Origin: Novosphingobium sp. 17-62-19
GTDB taxonomy: Bacteria; Pseudomonadota; Alphaproteobacteria; Sphingomonadales; Sphingomonadaceae
Reading direction: 5' to 3'
Assembly (NCBI RefSeq): GCF_002256775.1
Contig: NZ_NCII01000043.1
Span: 1 to 35,661 of the forward strand
DNA: 35,661 nucleotides
The notes under the pieces were generated by a model. The model saw nothing but the letters and a program-made list of their open reading frames with translations. It did not search any database and was not told where the DNA came from. The translations under genes were made by a program, and so were the position numbers. Shown in pieces: positions 25,527 to 34,351 of the stretch (its first letter is position 1; each line of letters opens with the position of its first letter).

Positions 25527-26206
25527 GCAGCCTCCGGTGGCGTTGTTGCGGCAGGACATGGCGTGTCGAGTTTTGCCAGAAATCCGTCGAAATGGGCAAG
25601 CAGCGCCTCGTCCCACATATCCGCGCTGACATCGTGGCCCAACGCGGCGAGGCTGGTGACGCCGAATTCCTCGATCCCGCACGGGACGATGCCGCCGAAG
25701 TGCGACATATCCGGCGCGAGATTGACCGAGAAGCCGTGCATCGTCACCCAGCGGCGAATGCGCACGCCGATGGCACCGATCTTGGCTTCACGACCATCGG
25801 CATCCCGCGTCCAGATGCCGACGCGACCGTCAGCGCGCCAGGATTCCACGCCAAAATCCGCCAGGGTATCGATCACCCAGCCTTCAAGCGCGTGGACAAA
25901 GCCACGCACATCGCGCGCGCGTTTGCGCAGATCGAGCAGGACATAGCCGATGCGCTGGCCGGGACCGTGATAGGTATAGCGCCCGCCACGCCCGGCTGCG
26001 ACCACTTCAAAGCGCGGATCGAGCAGTTCATCGGGCGAGGCGCTGGTGCCTGCGGTATAGACCGGCGGATGTTCGAGCAGCCAGACCAGTTCCTGCGCGG
26101 TGTCATCGGCAATTGCGGCGTTGCGCACGGTCATTTCATCGAGCGCCGTGCGATAAGGCACTTGTGCGGCTTCGCGGCGGATTTCGATGGTGTGATGATC
26201 CGGCAT
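25523..26206 (-). CDS. lipB: Lipoyl(octanoyl) transferase
   Basis: A 227-residue cytoplasmic acyltransferase that moves octanoate from acyl-carrier protein to lipoyl domains, the first step of lipoate cofactor synthesis. The active-site lysine is Lys142 in [11 protein letters not shown] and the catalytic Cys is Cys176 in [15 protein letters not shown]. Other family segments are [34 protein letters not shown] and [16 protein letters not shown]. Start ATG 26206 (MPDHHTIEI) matches the family length; ATG 26254 would add 16 residues, and neither has a strong ribosome binding site. lipA is not in the window. It is coupled to the lipoprotein gene downstream. Confidence 0.92.
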   Translation of the reverse strand: MPDHHTIEIRREAAQVPYRTALDEMTVRNAAIADDTAQELVWLLEHPPVYTAGTSASPDELLDPRFEVVAAGRGGRYTYHGPGQRIGYVLLDLRKRARDVRGFVHALEGWVIDTLADFGVESWRADGRVGIWTRDADGREAKIGAIGVRIRRWVTMHGFSVNLAPDMSHFGGIVPCGIEEFGVTSLAALGHDVSADMWDEALLAHFDGFLAKLDTPCPAATTPPEAA

Positions 26207-26308
26207 GACCCCCGCATGGCGCAGACGGCCCGGATCATCAAGGGGGAGCGTCATCGCCCATGATGGTAGGGTTCGACACGAGCGGGTTTGCGCTGCTAGA
26301 GGAGCGCC

Positions 26309-27130
26309 ATGACCGTCCGCCTCGACAGCAGCCTTGCCTGGAAAACCGCCACGCGCCTTGTCGCCACCAACCGTGATGTGCTGATCGCGATTGCGGGGGT
26401 GTTCTTCTTGCTGCCCAGTCTTGCGTTCTCGGTGTTCGTGCCTGAACCACAGATGGCACCGGGCACACCGCCGGGCGAAATGATGGAAAAGATCGCCGAT
26501 ATGTGGACGGCCTCGATGCCCCTCCTGATCGTCGTTACGCTGCTGCAAATGGCTGGCACCGTCACCATGCTGATTGTGATGACGGACCGCGCCCGCCCGA
26601 TGGTGGGACAGGCGATTCGCCGGGGCTTTCTGGCGCTCGGTCCCTATGTGCTGGCGCAGATCATGGTTGGCGCAGCACTTGGCATGGGCTTTCTTGTACT
26701 GGTGAGCGCGGCAGCGCTGACCGGGCAACAAGCGATTGGAGCCATTGTCATCATCGGCGCGTTCATCGCGATGATCTGGTGCAGCCTGCGCATGGCGTTG
26801 GTCGCGCCGGTGCTGGCGATTGAGGCAGAGCGCAACCCGGTGCAGGCACTGAAGCGGTCGTGGGCGTTGACCAAGGGCAATTCCGGCCGGATGCTGGCCT
26901 TCTTCATGCTGGCAGGGCTGCTATTCGCCGTCGTCTATGGCCTTGCCATGATGCTGGTGGGCGTGGTGCTGGTGCTGACCACTGACGGCGGGATCCAGCA
27001 AGTGTTGACCGCAGCCGTTTCCAGCACGCTGACGGCAGGCGCACTGGTCTATTTCGTGGCGATACTGGCGGCGGTATATCGGCAACTGGCCGGCGACACT
27101 GCTGACGAAATTGGCGACATCTTCGGCTGA
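26309..27130 (+). CDS. Multi-pass membrane protein of unknown function
   Basis: A 273-residue integral membrane protein with about six hydrophobic segments (around 25-43, 68-90, 107-135, 140-165, 195-222 and 235-260). The segment [32 protein letters not shown] is typical of proteins resembling the membrane domain of glycerophosphoryl diester phosphodiesterases and related DUF families. No catalytic domain is attached. Start ATG 26309 follows a clear agaggagcgcc ribosome binding site. It is divergent from lipB by about 100 bases and convergent with the methyltransferase gene (19 bases between stops), so it is probably a single-gene unit. The role cannot be assigned. Confidence 0.75.
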   Translation: MTVRLDSSLAWKTATRLVATNRDVLIAIAGVFFLLPSLAFSVFVPEPQMAPGTPPGEMMEKIADMWTASMPLLIVVTLLQMAGTVTMLIVMTDRARPMVGQAIRRGFLALGPYVLAQIMVGAALGMGFLVLVSAAALTGQQAIGAIVIIGAFIAMIWCSLRMALVAPVLAIEAERNPVQALKRSWALTKGNSGRMLAFFMLAGLLFAVVYGLAMMLVGVVLVLTTDGGIQQVLTAAVSSTLTAGALVYFVAILAAVYRQLAGDTADEIGDIFG

Positions 27131-27149
27131 AGTGCCAGAAGCTGGAAGA

Positions 27150-27776
27150 TTATTCCTTCCAGCCCCAGCTGATCACGCAGGGCGGCACGTTGACCGGTTC
27201 GAACCCCTTGTCGATGCGGCGGAAGAACTGGCCCATCAGATCGCGCGCACGCGCCGTGTACTGATAAACGAGGAACGCGCCACCGGGACGCAGCACACGA
27301 TGCGTGGCACCCATGATGGCTGGGCCGACACCTTCAGGAAGGTTCGAGAAGGGCAGGCCCGAAAGCACATAGTCGGCATGATCGAAGCCGTTTTCCCGGA
27401 CGATCTCTTCCACGTCGGACGCCGAACCATTGACGGCGATGAATCGGCTGTCACCGATGGTCTTCTGCAGATACTCGATGAAATCCGGGTTGGTATCGAT
27501 CACGATCAACCGGCCATCGCGGCGCAGCTTTTCCAGCACCGGGCGGCAGAATGTGCCCACGCCGGGGCCGTATTCCACGAAAAGGCGGCATTCTTCCCAA
27601 TCAACCACCGACAAAACCCGCTCAATCGTGCGGTTTGACGACGGGACAATCGCGCCGACCATCGCCGGGTGCTTGAGGAAGCCCTTGAAGAAGATTCCGG
27701 CTGGGCCGAGCAGGCGTTCCGCCTTGCGCTTTGCCCGCTGGAGAAGGGGTTCGCGCGCAACCTGGGTCGAAGTCAT
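27150..27776 (-). CDS. PmtA-like SAM-dependent methyltransferase
   Basis: A 208-residue Rossmann-fold methyltransferase. SAM motif I is FVEYGPGVGTFCRPVLE (66-82), followed by LIVIDTNPDFIEYLQ (acidic SAM-binding Asp), a DYVLSGLPFSNLPEG motif in place of NPPY, and VLRPGGAFLVYQYT. The N-terminus FFKGFLKHPAMVGAIVPSSNRTIERVL is the signature of the small phospholipid N-methyltransferase group (Rhodobacter PmtA type). That group turns phosphatidylethanolamine towards phosphatidylcholine. The substrate remains inferred. Start ATG 27776 is chosen; an ATG at 27827 would overlap the divergent MFS gene. A perfect eight-pair hairpin (27141-27148 with 27156-27163) spans its stop codon, without a T-tract. 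Confidence 0.78.
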   Translation of the reverse strand: MTSTQVAREPLLQRAKRKAERLLGPAGIFFKGFLKHPAMVGAIVPSSNRTIERVLSVVDWEECRLFVEYGPGVGTFCRPVLEKLRRDGRLIVIDTNPDFIEYLQKTIGDSRFIAVNGSASDVEEIVRENGFDHADYVLSGLPFSNLPEGVGPAIMGATHRVLRPGGAFLVYQYTARARDLMGQFFRRIDKGFEPVNVPPCVISWGWKE

Positions 27777-27825
27777 TGCAGGAAGATGTCCTCTGCCGGT
27801 CAGAATAGCTGCTGCAGGATCGGAC

Positions 27826-29157
27826 ATGAACGAAGGCCCAATACGCCTGCCGAAGGAGCGAATGGCGCTACTGTTTGCGGTCATGCTGGTGACGGCGGCA
27901 GGCAATACTGCGATGCAATCGGTCATGCCTTCAATCGGCACGCGGCTCGGCATTGCCGACGTTTGGGTGAGCCTTGCCTATTCATGGTCGGCGCTGTTGT
28001 GGATGCTGATGGCCCCGTTCTGGGCACGCCGATCAGACCGGCGCGGGCGCAAGGCAATGATGGCACTGGGGGTGATCGGGTTCATCCTCTCGTTCACGTT
28101 GTGCGGCATAATTCTCCATTTCGGTCTCAATGGTTGGTTCAGCGCGGTTATGACGATGAGCCTGTTTGCGCTGGCACGATCATTTTACGGACTGCTGGGT
28201 TCAGCCGCGCCGCCTGCGGTTCAGGCCTACGTCGCCAGCCGCACCGGACGCGCGGATCGCACGAAGGCGCTTTCGCTCGTGGCCTCAAGCTTTGGCCTTG
28301 GCACCGTGCTTGGCCCCGCGTTGGCGCCGCTGATGATTCTGCCGGGTATGGGACTGGTAGGGCCATTCGTGATTTTTGCAGCGATGGGCGTGATCGTGCT
28401 GGTACTGCTGCGCACACGCCTGCCCAATGATGACCCTCGCTTTGCGGCGCGGGGCGAAGTTATGGCGGCACCATTCAGTGCATCATCCAACCCGCGAATG
28501 CCCGATGATGATGAGGGGCACCCCGACGGATCGCCCGATGAACTGCCCGCCGCCGAACCGCTACATGCCGGTGCTGACCGGCTACGCTGGTCGGATCGCC
28601 GCCTGCGCCCGTGGTTGTTGGCGGGGCTGATCGGTGGCCATTCACAAACCATGGTGCTGGGCGTGATTGGCTTTCTGCTGCTCGACCGTCTGGGTCTGCG
28701 CGGTGATCCCGATGCGGCAGCAGGACCAGTCGGGCTTGTGCTGATGGCAGGCGCAGCAGCGACTTTGCTGGCACAATGGGGGCTGATCCCGATGCTGAGC
28801 ATGGGGCCGCGCACATCGACGCTGTGGGGCATGGGGCTGGCCGCATTTGGCATCCTGCCCATCGCGGTCGGCCAGGATCTTCACACCATTGCAGTCGGCT
28901 TTGCCATTGCATCACTGGGCTTCGGAATGTTCCGCCCCGGCTTTACATCGGGCGCAAGCCTTGCGGTAAGTCCGGGCGAACAGGGTCAGGCGGCGGGGGT
29001 TGTGACTTCAGTCAACGGCGCGGCCTATATTGTGGCTCCGGCTATCGGCGTATTGCTCTACAATCACTCACCTTGGGTTGCGTGGGGTGTGATGGAAGCG
29101 CTGGCGATTTCGGTGGTGATCTTGTGCGTGTTCACACTACGCAAGGACCAGGTGTAA
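27826..29157 (+). CDS. MFS transporter
   Basis: A 443-residue inner-membrane carrier with about 12 hydrophobic segments in two halves. The MFS loop signature between segments 2 and 3 is visible as APFWARRSDRRGRKAMMALG, and the antiporter-like segment 5 motif as GLGTVLGPALAPLMI. A long acidic central loop (MPDDDEGHPDGSPDELPAAEP) joins the halves, as is usual, but is enlarged. The arrangement resembles drug-efflux or multidrug carriers of the 12-segment group; the substrate is unknown. Start ATG 27826 follows AGGAT. It is divergent from the methyltransferase gene, with 49 bases between starts, and precedes the flippase gene by 41 bases. Confidence 0.88.
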   Translation: MNEGPIRLPKERMALLFAVMLVTAAGNTAMQSVMPSIGTRLGIADVWVSLAYSWSALLWMLMAPFWARRSDRRGRKAMMALGVIGFILSFTLCGIILHFGLNGWFSAVMTMSLFALARSFYGLLGSAAPPAVQAYVASRTGRADRTKALSLVASSFGLGTVLGPALAPLMILPGMGLVGPFVIFAAMGVIVLVLLRTRLPNDDPRFAARGEVMAAPFSASSNPRMPDDDEGHPDGSPDELPAAEPLHAGADRLRWSDRRLRPWLLAGLIGGHSQTMVLGVIGFLLLDRLGLRGDPDAAAGPVGLVLMAGAAATLLAQWGLIPMLSMGPRTSTLWGMGLAAFGILPIAVGQDLHTIAVGFAIASLGFGMFRPGFTSGASLAVSPGEQGQAAGVVTSVNGAAYIVAPAIGVLLYNHSPWVAWGVMEALAISVVILCVFTLRKDQV

Positions 29158-29198
29158 CGCTTGCAAACCTTGGCGTTTAGCGCCAAGCGGCGCGCGCC

Positions 29199-30683
29199 AT
29201 GGCGCAAGAGAACAGCTCCCAGAAAGTCATCGCGCGCGGGGCTGGCTCCAACGCGCTGAGCTTCGTGATCCGTTTCGCGGCTCGGGCAGGGTTTCTCTAT
29301 ATCGGCGCGCGGCTCTATGGCGCAGCGAACTATGGCGTGTTCACGATGGCGAGCGCGATGGTGGAACTGGCCGTTCCAGTCGCCAGCCTTGGCCTGAAGC
29401 GCATGATCTTCCCTTGGCTGGAGGAAGAGACACCCACTGGCAAACGGGCCACGCATGTCCTGCTTGACGCGCTGATGCTCGCACTGGTTGCAGGCGTGGC
29501 GGTATCGCTGATCATGATCTGCGGCGCTATGTTGCTGCCGCAAGGCGCGGTATCGGATGCGTTGCGGCTTGCCATCATGCTGCTCGCTCCCTCCGTTCTT
29601 GGCCAGATCACCGGAGACATCGCGCTCGCTGCCACACGCTGGACGCACAAGATGCGTTACGAAGTGATCGGACGCGGTTTGGTCGAACCTTATGCGCTGA
29701 CGGGCGTCGCGCTGGTAGCGTGGCACTTGGGGATGAACGACACCGGTATGCTGCTCGGTTATTGGGCCGGGTCGATTGCACTCGCAGTATTTTCGTTGTG
29801 GAGCGCTAGGGACTGCCTCGGCTCGCTGCATTTACGGCAGTGGCGGCCAAGCCCAGCAGCGCTGATTCGGCATGTGCAGGCCCTGATACCGGCGAGTGGC
29901 AGCGATTTCCTGACCACGCTGGCGCAGCGCATCGATCTCTACCTCGTCGGCTTCCTGCTGGGTGATGCGCCTGCGGGCGTCTACGGCGTGCTGCGCCAGT
30001 TGCGCACGCCGATACTGCAAGTGCGGCAGGCCTTTGACGGCATCCTGACCCCACTGACCGCGCGGACCATGCGCAGCGATGGCGATGTGGTGACCGGTGA
30101 AGCCACTGCCGCCGCAACGCGGGTTGTCCTTACGCTGCAACTGGGTGTTGTGCTGATGATGGCCGCAACTGGCGACTTGCTGCTCAGCCTGTTTGGAGTG
30201 CACCAGCCGGGTGCCTATGTAGCGCTACTGGCGATGCTGCTGGCCGAGACCGTCAACGGCGCGTTCGGGGTGTCCGAACTGATCCTATACTACCGTCGCC
30301 CAGCCCTCGCGCTTCAGGTCAACCTTGTCCTGATAGCAACAGCCGGTCTCGCCATCCCGCTCCTGACGCCTGACTATGGCATCGTCGGCGCGACAATTGC
30401 CATGTTGATTGCGGCACTGTTTGCGGCGGGCCTACGCCGCCATTGGTTGGTTGGGCTAGGCGTCAGACCACCGCTGCTTCATGCGTCTGTGCCCATTGCA
30501 GCGGCGAGCATCGCGGTGCTGATCGGCCGACAGAGTGCAACCATGCTGCCGCCATCATGGCCCGATCCCCTACGCGATGCTGCGCCTGCCCTCATCGCGC
30601 TGGCCCTCTACGCCTTGTTCGTAACCGCGTGGCGCAAAGCGCGGCCCGGTGTGCTTTCGCTCAACCAATATCGGATCAGCTGA
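29199..30683 (+). CDS. Wzx-like polysaccharide/lipid-linked flippase
   Basis: A 494-residue multi-pass membrane protein with about 12-14 hydrophobic segments. The N-terminus (GSNALSFVIRFAARAGFLYIGARLYGAANYGVFTMASAMVE), the repeated arrangement and the segment RIDLYLVGFLLGDAPAGVYGVLRQL are those of the MOP superfamily flippases (Wzx/RfbX, MurJ relatives) that move lipid-linked oligosaccharides across the inner membrane. No glycosyltransferase, polymerase or ligase gene is nearby, so it stands alone in the window. Its 3' end overlaps the convergent CDP-alcohol transferase gene by eight bases. Start ATG 29199. The substrate is unknown; nearness to the inositol-phosphate genes makes a lipid substrate worth considering. 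Confidence 0.83.
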   Translation: MAQENSSQKVIARGAGSNALSFVIRFAARAGFLYIGARLYGAANYGVFTMASAMVELAVPVASLGLKRMIFPWLEEETPTGKRATHVLLDALMLALVAGVAVSLIMICGAMLLPQGAVSDALRLAIMLLAPSVLGQITGDIALAATRWTHKMRYEVIGRGLVEPYALTGVALVAWHLGMNDTGMLLGYWAGSIALAVFSLWSARDCLGSLHLRQWRPSPAALIRHVQALIPASGSDFLTTLAQRIDLYLVGFLLGDAPAGVYGVLRQLRTPILQVRQAFDGILTPLTARTMRSDGDVVTGEATAAATRVVLTLQLGVVLMMAATGDLLLSLFGVHQPGAYVALLAMLLAETVNGAFGVSELILYYRRPALALQVNLVLIATAGLAIPLLTPDYGIVGATIAMLIAALFAAGLRRHWLVGLGVRPPLLHASVPIAAASIAVLIGRQSATMLPPSWPDPLRDAAPALIALALYALFVTAWRKARPGVLSLNQYRIS

Positions 30684-31644
30684 ACGCCGCCGATGCTGGC
30701 GGCGGCGGACCGTCCAGCCGCGAGGCTGTGGCCATTGCCGCACGATTATGCAGCTGGACCGAGATCACCAGCAGCACGTTCAGCACCACTGCCTGATAGA
30801 AGAAGTACCACACCGGGCTGCCAGCAATCATCGCAAAGCCCAGCACAATGGCGCGGGGATTCGGGCCAAGCAGCTTCAGAAAGCTTAGCAGCGGCTTCTG
30901 TTCGCGCGCCACTTCGGCCCGTATTGCCGCCAGCCGCGTGTCATCGCCCGATGCCATCGCCGCGCTGACCGCCGCGTCGATCTGGCGGGCGTGGGGGGTC
31001 ATCCCGGCAGCAAGGTGAAGATAACCGCGCGCAATCGGTTCGAACACGCGGGCGAAGATACCGCCCGAACCGAACAACCCGGAGCCGTTGTCCTTGGAAT
31101 TGTTCAGCCACGGCACGCCATAAGTCCAGTACTGATAGAACCGGCGCTGCACTTCGACATGGTTGGACTGCACGATGTGCGAAGCACCGGCCGCCAACGT
31201 CCAAGCCCATGCTTGCCCCGCGCCAATCTCCCGTGTCAGCACGAACGCCAACAGCACGTACAGCACGATGTGGCTGGCATAATCGCAAATTCCGTCGACC
31301 ATCTCGCCGATCGGGCTGGACCGCCCGGTGATGCGCGCCAGATCGCCGTCTGCGCCATCGACCACGTGCCAGCTCATGTGCAGCAGCAGCCCGAGCATCG
31401 CACCCCACGGCCAGCCGAGCGCCCAAGTACCGCCGGTGGCGTCCATGTTGAAATAGACGACGCCTGCTGCCACGACCAGCAATCCGCCGAACACTGACAC
31501 CATGTTGGGTGTCAGCGGGGTGTGCGCCAGCACCCGCGCCAGCCGCCATGCAAGCGGATGATAGAGGTGGAAATTCAGGCCATCCTGCATTTCGCGCGGG
31601 CGCTTTGGACGTTCGATCGTCCCCGCCCGTTTTGCCACGTTCAC
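30676..31644 (-). CDS. CDP-alcohol phosphatidyltransferase family enzyme 1
   Basis: A 322-residue membrane enzyme of the CDP-alcohol phosphotransferase family. The family signature is intact: D96-x2-D99-G-x2-A-R104-x8-G113-x3-D117-x3-D121, read as DGADGDLARITGRSSPIG followed by EMVDGICD. These Asp residues hold two metal ions and the CDP leaving group. About five or six hydrophobic segments follow LTPNMVSVFGGLLVVAAGVVYF. The C-terminal stretch (HARQIDAAVSAAMASGDDTRLAAIRAEVAREQKPL) is a soluble helical insert. Start GTG 31644 has a GAGGG site nine bases upstream. It is divergent from the second such enzyme (98 bases apart). The alcohol donor and acceptor are unknown. Confidence 0.85.
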   Translation of the reverse strand: MNVAKRAGTIERPKRPREMQDGLNFHLYHPLAWRLARVLAHTPLTPNMVSVFGGLLVVAAGVVYFNMDATGGTWALGWPWGAMLGLLLHMSWHVVDGADGDLARITGRSSPIGEMVDGICDYASHIVLYVLLAFVLTREIGAGQAWAWTLAAGASHIVQSNHVEVQRRFYQYWTYGVPWLNNSKDNGSGLFGSGGIFARVFEPIARGYLHLAAGMTPHARQIDAAVSAAMASGDDTRLAAIRAEVAREQKPLLSFLKLLGPNPRAIVLGFAMIAGSPVWYFFYQAVVLNVLLVISVQLHNRAAMATASRLDGPPPPASAAFS

Positions 31645-31742
31645 CCTTGCGATCCCTCTGCGATTGCCGTCTTGGCGCAACCGGTAGCCGTGTCTATAGC
31701 CCGTGGGAAGGGCTGGCGACGCACAGTAAAAGGCATACGCGC

Positions 31743-32840
31743 TTGATACCTCCGTTTTTCGTCGCAATTCCAGCAAGTTCGTATCTGAGGCGCCGAATTG
31801 GCGGCCTGACCGGAATCGCGCGCGGCGTGATTCTTGCTGATCTTGTGGGCGCGCAAGGCGTGTTCGTGATTGCTGACGGGCATATTGAAGAGGACTGGCA
31901 CAAGAGCTTTGCCCTGCGCGTTCGCCCCCTGCCGCAGGTAACTGTCATAGCCACACCAGCCGATATTCCGCCCGGCACCGCCCTTCTCCCGGCAGACGCG
32001 CTACCAACCAAGGCTGCGCTTGAGGCGCTGGTTCAAAATCCGGCGCTCGTGCTTGTGCGCGGTGACCCCCGCCTGATCCGCGAAGCAAACGATCACGCCA
32101 CGGTCATGACGCTGCTGCGCGCAACGCTGAAACCCACGGAAGGCCCGGTCGGCCGCTGGATCAACCGGCCAATCTCGTTTCGCATGTCCGCACTCGCGCT
32201 CAGGCTTGGCATTGGCCCTGACCCGATCACATGGTTCACGCTAGCACTGGCAATGGTCATGGCAGTGGTCCTTGGGCAGGGTGGCATGGAGTGGCTCGCG
32301 CTGGGTGGATTGCTGTTTCAGATCGTATCGGTCACCGATTGCGTCGATGGCGATATCGCCCGCGTTTCATGGGCGATGAGCAGACGCGGTGCCCTGCTTG
32401 ATACCGCTTGCGATACCGTGGCCAATCTCGGCTTCGTGATCGGGCTGATGACTGGTGTGATGCGGACATATGGGCTGCAATATGCGTGGATCGCGTTGGC
32501 TTGCGTGGTCCTGCTGGTTTGCGGAATCGTGGCGATGAGCATTCTCGTGCGCATTGGCCCGAAGCGCGGAAGCTTCGACGTTTTGCGCGCCGCGCTCACC
32601 CGCAGGCTGGAAGGGCGACCAATGTTGCAGGCCGTAACGCTGACAATCGAACGCCTGTTCAAACGCGATGTCTATGTGTTGGTTGCCTGTGGCTTTTGCC
32701 TTTCGGGCCTCGCCTGGGTACTGCCGGGAATGCTGCTGGGGGGCTTGTGCATCTGGCTTGGCGCGGTGGCATGGTGTGCACCGCTGATCGTGGCGGATAC
32801 CGAGGGCCTGCTGCTTCCGCCGCACATGCGCCAGTTATAA
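31743..32840 (+). CDS. CDP-alcohol phosphatidyltransferase family enzyme 2, with nucleotidyltransferase-like N-terminus
   Basis: A 365-residue protein with two parts. Residues about 130-365 are a CDP-alcohol phosphotransferase domain with five or six membrane segments and an intact signature: D199-x2-D202-G-x2-A-R207-x8-G216-x3-D220-x3-D224. The linker LLRATLKPTEGPVGRWINRPIS matches the one that joins the two halves of fused inositol-phosphate cytidylyltransferase/DIPP synthases. Residues 1-125 (RRRIGGLTGIARGVILADLVG, VFVIADG, IPPGTALLPADAL) look like a nucleotidyltransferase remnant lacking the AAGxG/K catalytic loop. A separate nucleotidyltransferase lies downstream. Start TTG 31743 is the only reasonable codon (AAGG 11 bases upstream), and the first in-frame ATG falls near residue 122. 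Confidence 0.83.
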   Translation: MIPPFFVAIPASSYLRRRIGGLTGIARGVILADLVGAQGVFVIADGHIEEDWHKSFALRVRPLPQVTVIATPADIPPGTALLPADALPTKAALEALVQNPALVLVRGDPRLIREANDHATVMTLLRATLKPTEGPVGRWINRPISFRMSALALRLGIGPDPITWFTLALAMVMAVVLGQGGMEWLALGGLLFQIVSVTDCVDGDIARVSWAMSRRGALLDTACDTVANLGFVIGLMTGVMRTYGLQYAWIALACVVLLVCGIVAMSILVRIGPKRGSFDVLRAALTRRLEGRPMLQAVTLTIERLFKRDVYVLVACGFCLSGLAWVLPGMLLGGLCIWLGAVAWCAPLIVADTEGLLLPPHMRQL

Positions 32841-32960
32841 GCGCTCACCTGCAAGATTGGCGTAACAGAAAGCCATCATAGTCTCTCCCCCCTTGCAGGA
32901 TGCCAAGGGTTCCCCCAAATTGGCGGTGATTTGATCCGCAACCGGGAACCGAGGCAACGA

Positions 32961-33671
32961 ATGATAGGCGTGATCCTGGCTGCGGGCCGCGGAAGCAGGC
33001 TTGGCGATGCGACTGAATCCCTGCCCAAGCCGCTGATGGCCGTGGCGGGGCGAACCTGCCTTGATTTTGCGATTGAGGCCCTGCTCGCAGTGGTGGAAAA
33101 TGCCGTTGTGGTCACCGGCTATCGCGCCGAACTGATCGAAGCTCACATCACGCGTGAATGGGCAGGTGCGCCGGTGCGCACCGTGCGAAACACCCAGCTT
33201 GAAGCCGGCAATCTGACATCGCTTGGCGCTGCACGGCCGTTGATCGGCACGGACGCGTTTGTGCTGACCAACGCCGACCACTTGTTTCCCGGCGACATGT
33301 ATACGCGCCACTTCGTCCCGTCGGCACAAGGGATCGGCATCGCCTGCGAACGCGAACGCCCAGTGCTGTCTGATGAAATGAAGGTGATCGAAAAGGACGG
33401 CCATCTCGTCGCGATCTCGAAAACCCTGCCAAGGTATGACGGGGCCTACATCGGTACGACTTTCGTCGCACAGGGCAGTCTTGGCGCATATTGGGACGCT
33501 TTTGACCGCGTGCAGCACAGCAGCGATACCGCGTCCGCCTCGGTCGAAATGGTGCTCGACGAGCTTGCGCAGACCGATGCGCCGCAAATCCATTGGCTAT
33601 CAGGCCTCAAATGGTTCGAGGTGGATACCCCCGAGGATCTGGCCGTTGCGCGCGAAAGCCTGACCGTATGA
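32961..33671 (+). CDS. Nucleotidyltransferase, candidate inositol-1-phosphate cytidylyltransferase
   Basis: A 236-residue soluble Rossmann-like nucleotidyltransferase. The nucleotide-binding loop is VILAAGRGSRL (4-14) with Lys23 in SLPKPLMAVAGRTCLD. The metal-binding Asp is Asp106 in VLTNADHLFPGDMY. The closing segment WFEVDTPEDLAVARESL is typical. This compact architecture is shared by phosphocholine cytidylyltransferases (LicC) and inositol-1-phosphate cytidylyltransferases. CDP-inositol is the favoured product because of the CDP-alcohol transferases before it and the inositol-phosphate synthase after it; that is inference. Start ATG 32961 has GAGG six bases upstream. Its TGA overlaps the next gene's ATG (ATGA), so the two are translationally coupled. 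Confidence 0.82.
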   Translation: MIGVILAAGRGSRLGDATESLPKPLMAVAGRTCLDFAIEALLAVVENAVVVTGYRAELIEAHITREWAGAPVRTVRNTQLEAGNLTSLGAARPLIGTDAFVLTNADHLFPGDMYTRHFVPSAQGIGIACERERPVLSDEMKVIEKDGHLVAISKTLPRYDGAYIGTTFVAQGSLGAYWDAFDRVQHSSDTASASVEMVLDELAQTDAPQIHWLSGLKWFEVDTPEDLAVARESLTV

Positions 33672-34351
33672 CGGCTGACGCTGCCAGTGCAGAAATAAAA
33701 GTGCTGGTATTCGACCTGGACGGCACACTTGTGCCGACGATGGAAGACTATGCAGACCATGCCGCACAGCTGATGGAAGAGGCTTTCGGCACACCCTTTG
33801 TGCAAGCGCGACGTTCATACTTCGCCACGTCCGGGCTGCCTTTCGAACGCCAACTACGCCAACTCTATCCGGGGCAGGAAACCGATTCCGTGGCCGAACG
33901 GTTCGAAGCGTGGAAGGACGGCTACCTTTCGGGAATCGCCATTTCGCCAGCGGTTGCAAACCTGCTGGAGGGTTGGCGCAATGAAGGCCTGCTGGTCGCA
34001 ATCTCATCCAACAACCTCGAAGTCTATGTTGAACGTCTGGCGCAAGACTGGCCGGTCGATTGCGCATTTGGCTATCGCGCCGCCTGTGAAGGTGATCCAG
34101 GCTTTGCCAAGGGCGAGGCGCATTTTGCTGCGCTCGAAAAGCGCTTTGGCATTTCCCGCTCTGCATTCTTGTTCACCGGAGATTCACCCAACGACGCGCA
34201 AATCGCCGCAGCGGCCGGGGTGCGGTTTCGCGCATTGCTGACCGATGCGTTCTGTGCGGACGATTTCGAGAAGGCTGTGTCGGGAACCCGCACGATCTCC
34301 TCGCTTGCGGAGATTGGTGGCATATTTGCCACTGTTATGGCAAACGGGTAA
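33668..34351 (+). CDS. HAD-family phosphatase
   Basis: A 227-residue haloacid-dehalogenase hydrolase. Motif I is VFDLDGTLVP with nucleophile Asp16 and acid/base Asp18. Motif II is the ISSNN serine near 113, motif III is Lys148 in GFAKGEAHF, and motif IV is FTGDSPNDAQIA with Asp172 and Asp176. The helical cap between residues 25 and 95 is of the phosphoglycolate-phosphatase/beta-phosphoglucomutase type. It is cytoplasmic. Its ATG overlaps the nucleotidyltransferase stop by four bases (ATGA), so the two proteins are made together. In an inositol-phosphate pathway it could dephosphorylate a phosphorylated transfer product or an inositol phosphate; this is inference from context only. Confidence 0.85.
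   Translation: MTADAASAEIKVLVFDLDGTLVPTMEDYADHAAQLMEEAFGTPFVQARRSYFATSGLPFERQLRQLYPGQETDSVAERFEAWKDGYLSGIAISPAVANLLEGWRNEGLLVAISSNNLEVYVERLAQDWPVDCAFGYRAACEGDPGFAKGEAHFAALEKRFGISRSAFLFTGDSPNDAQIAAAAGVRFRALLTDAFCADDFEKAVSGTRTISSLAEIGGIFATVMANG

Noticed and set aside
27141-27163. Bidirectional terminator between the membrane protein and methyltransferase genes
   Set aside because: An eight-pair hairpin is present, but it spans the methyltransferase stop codon and lacks T-tracts, so it is not listed as a terminator.
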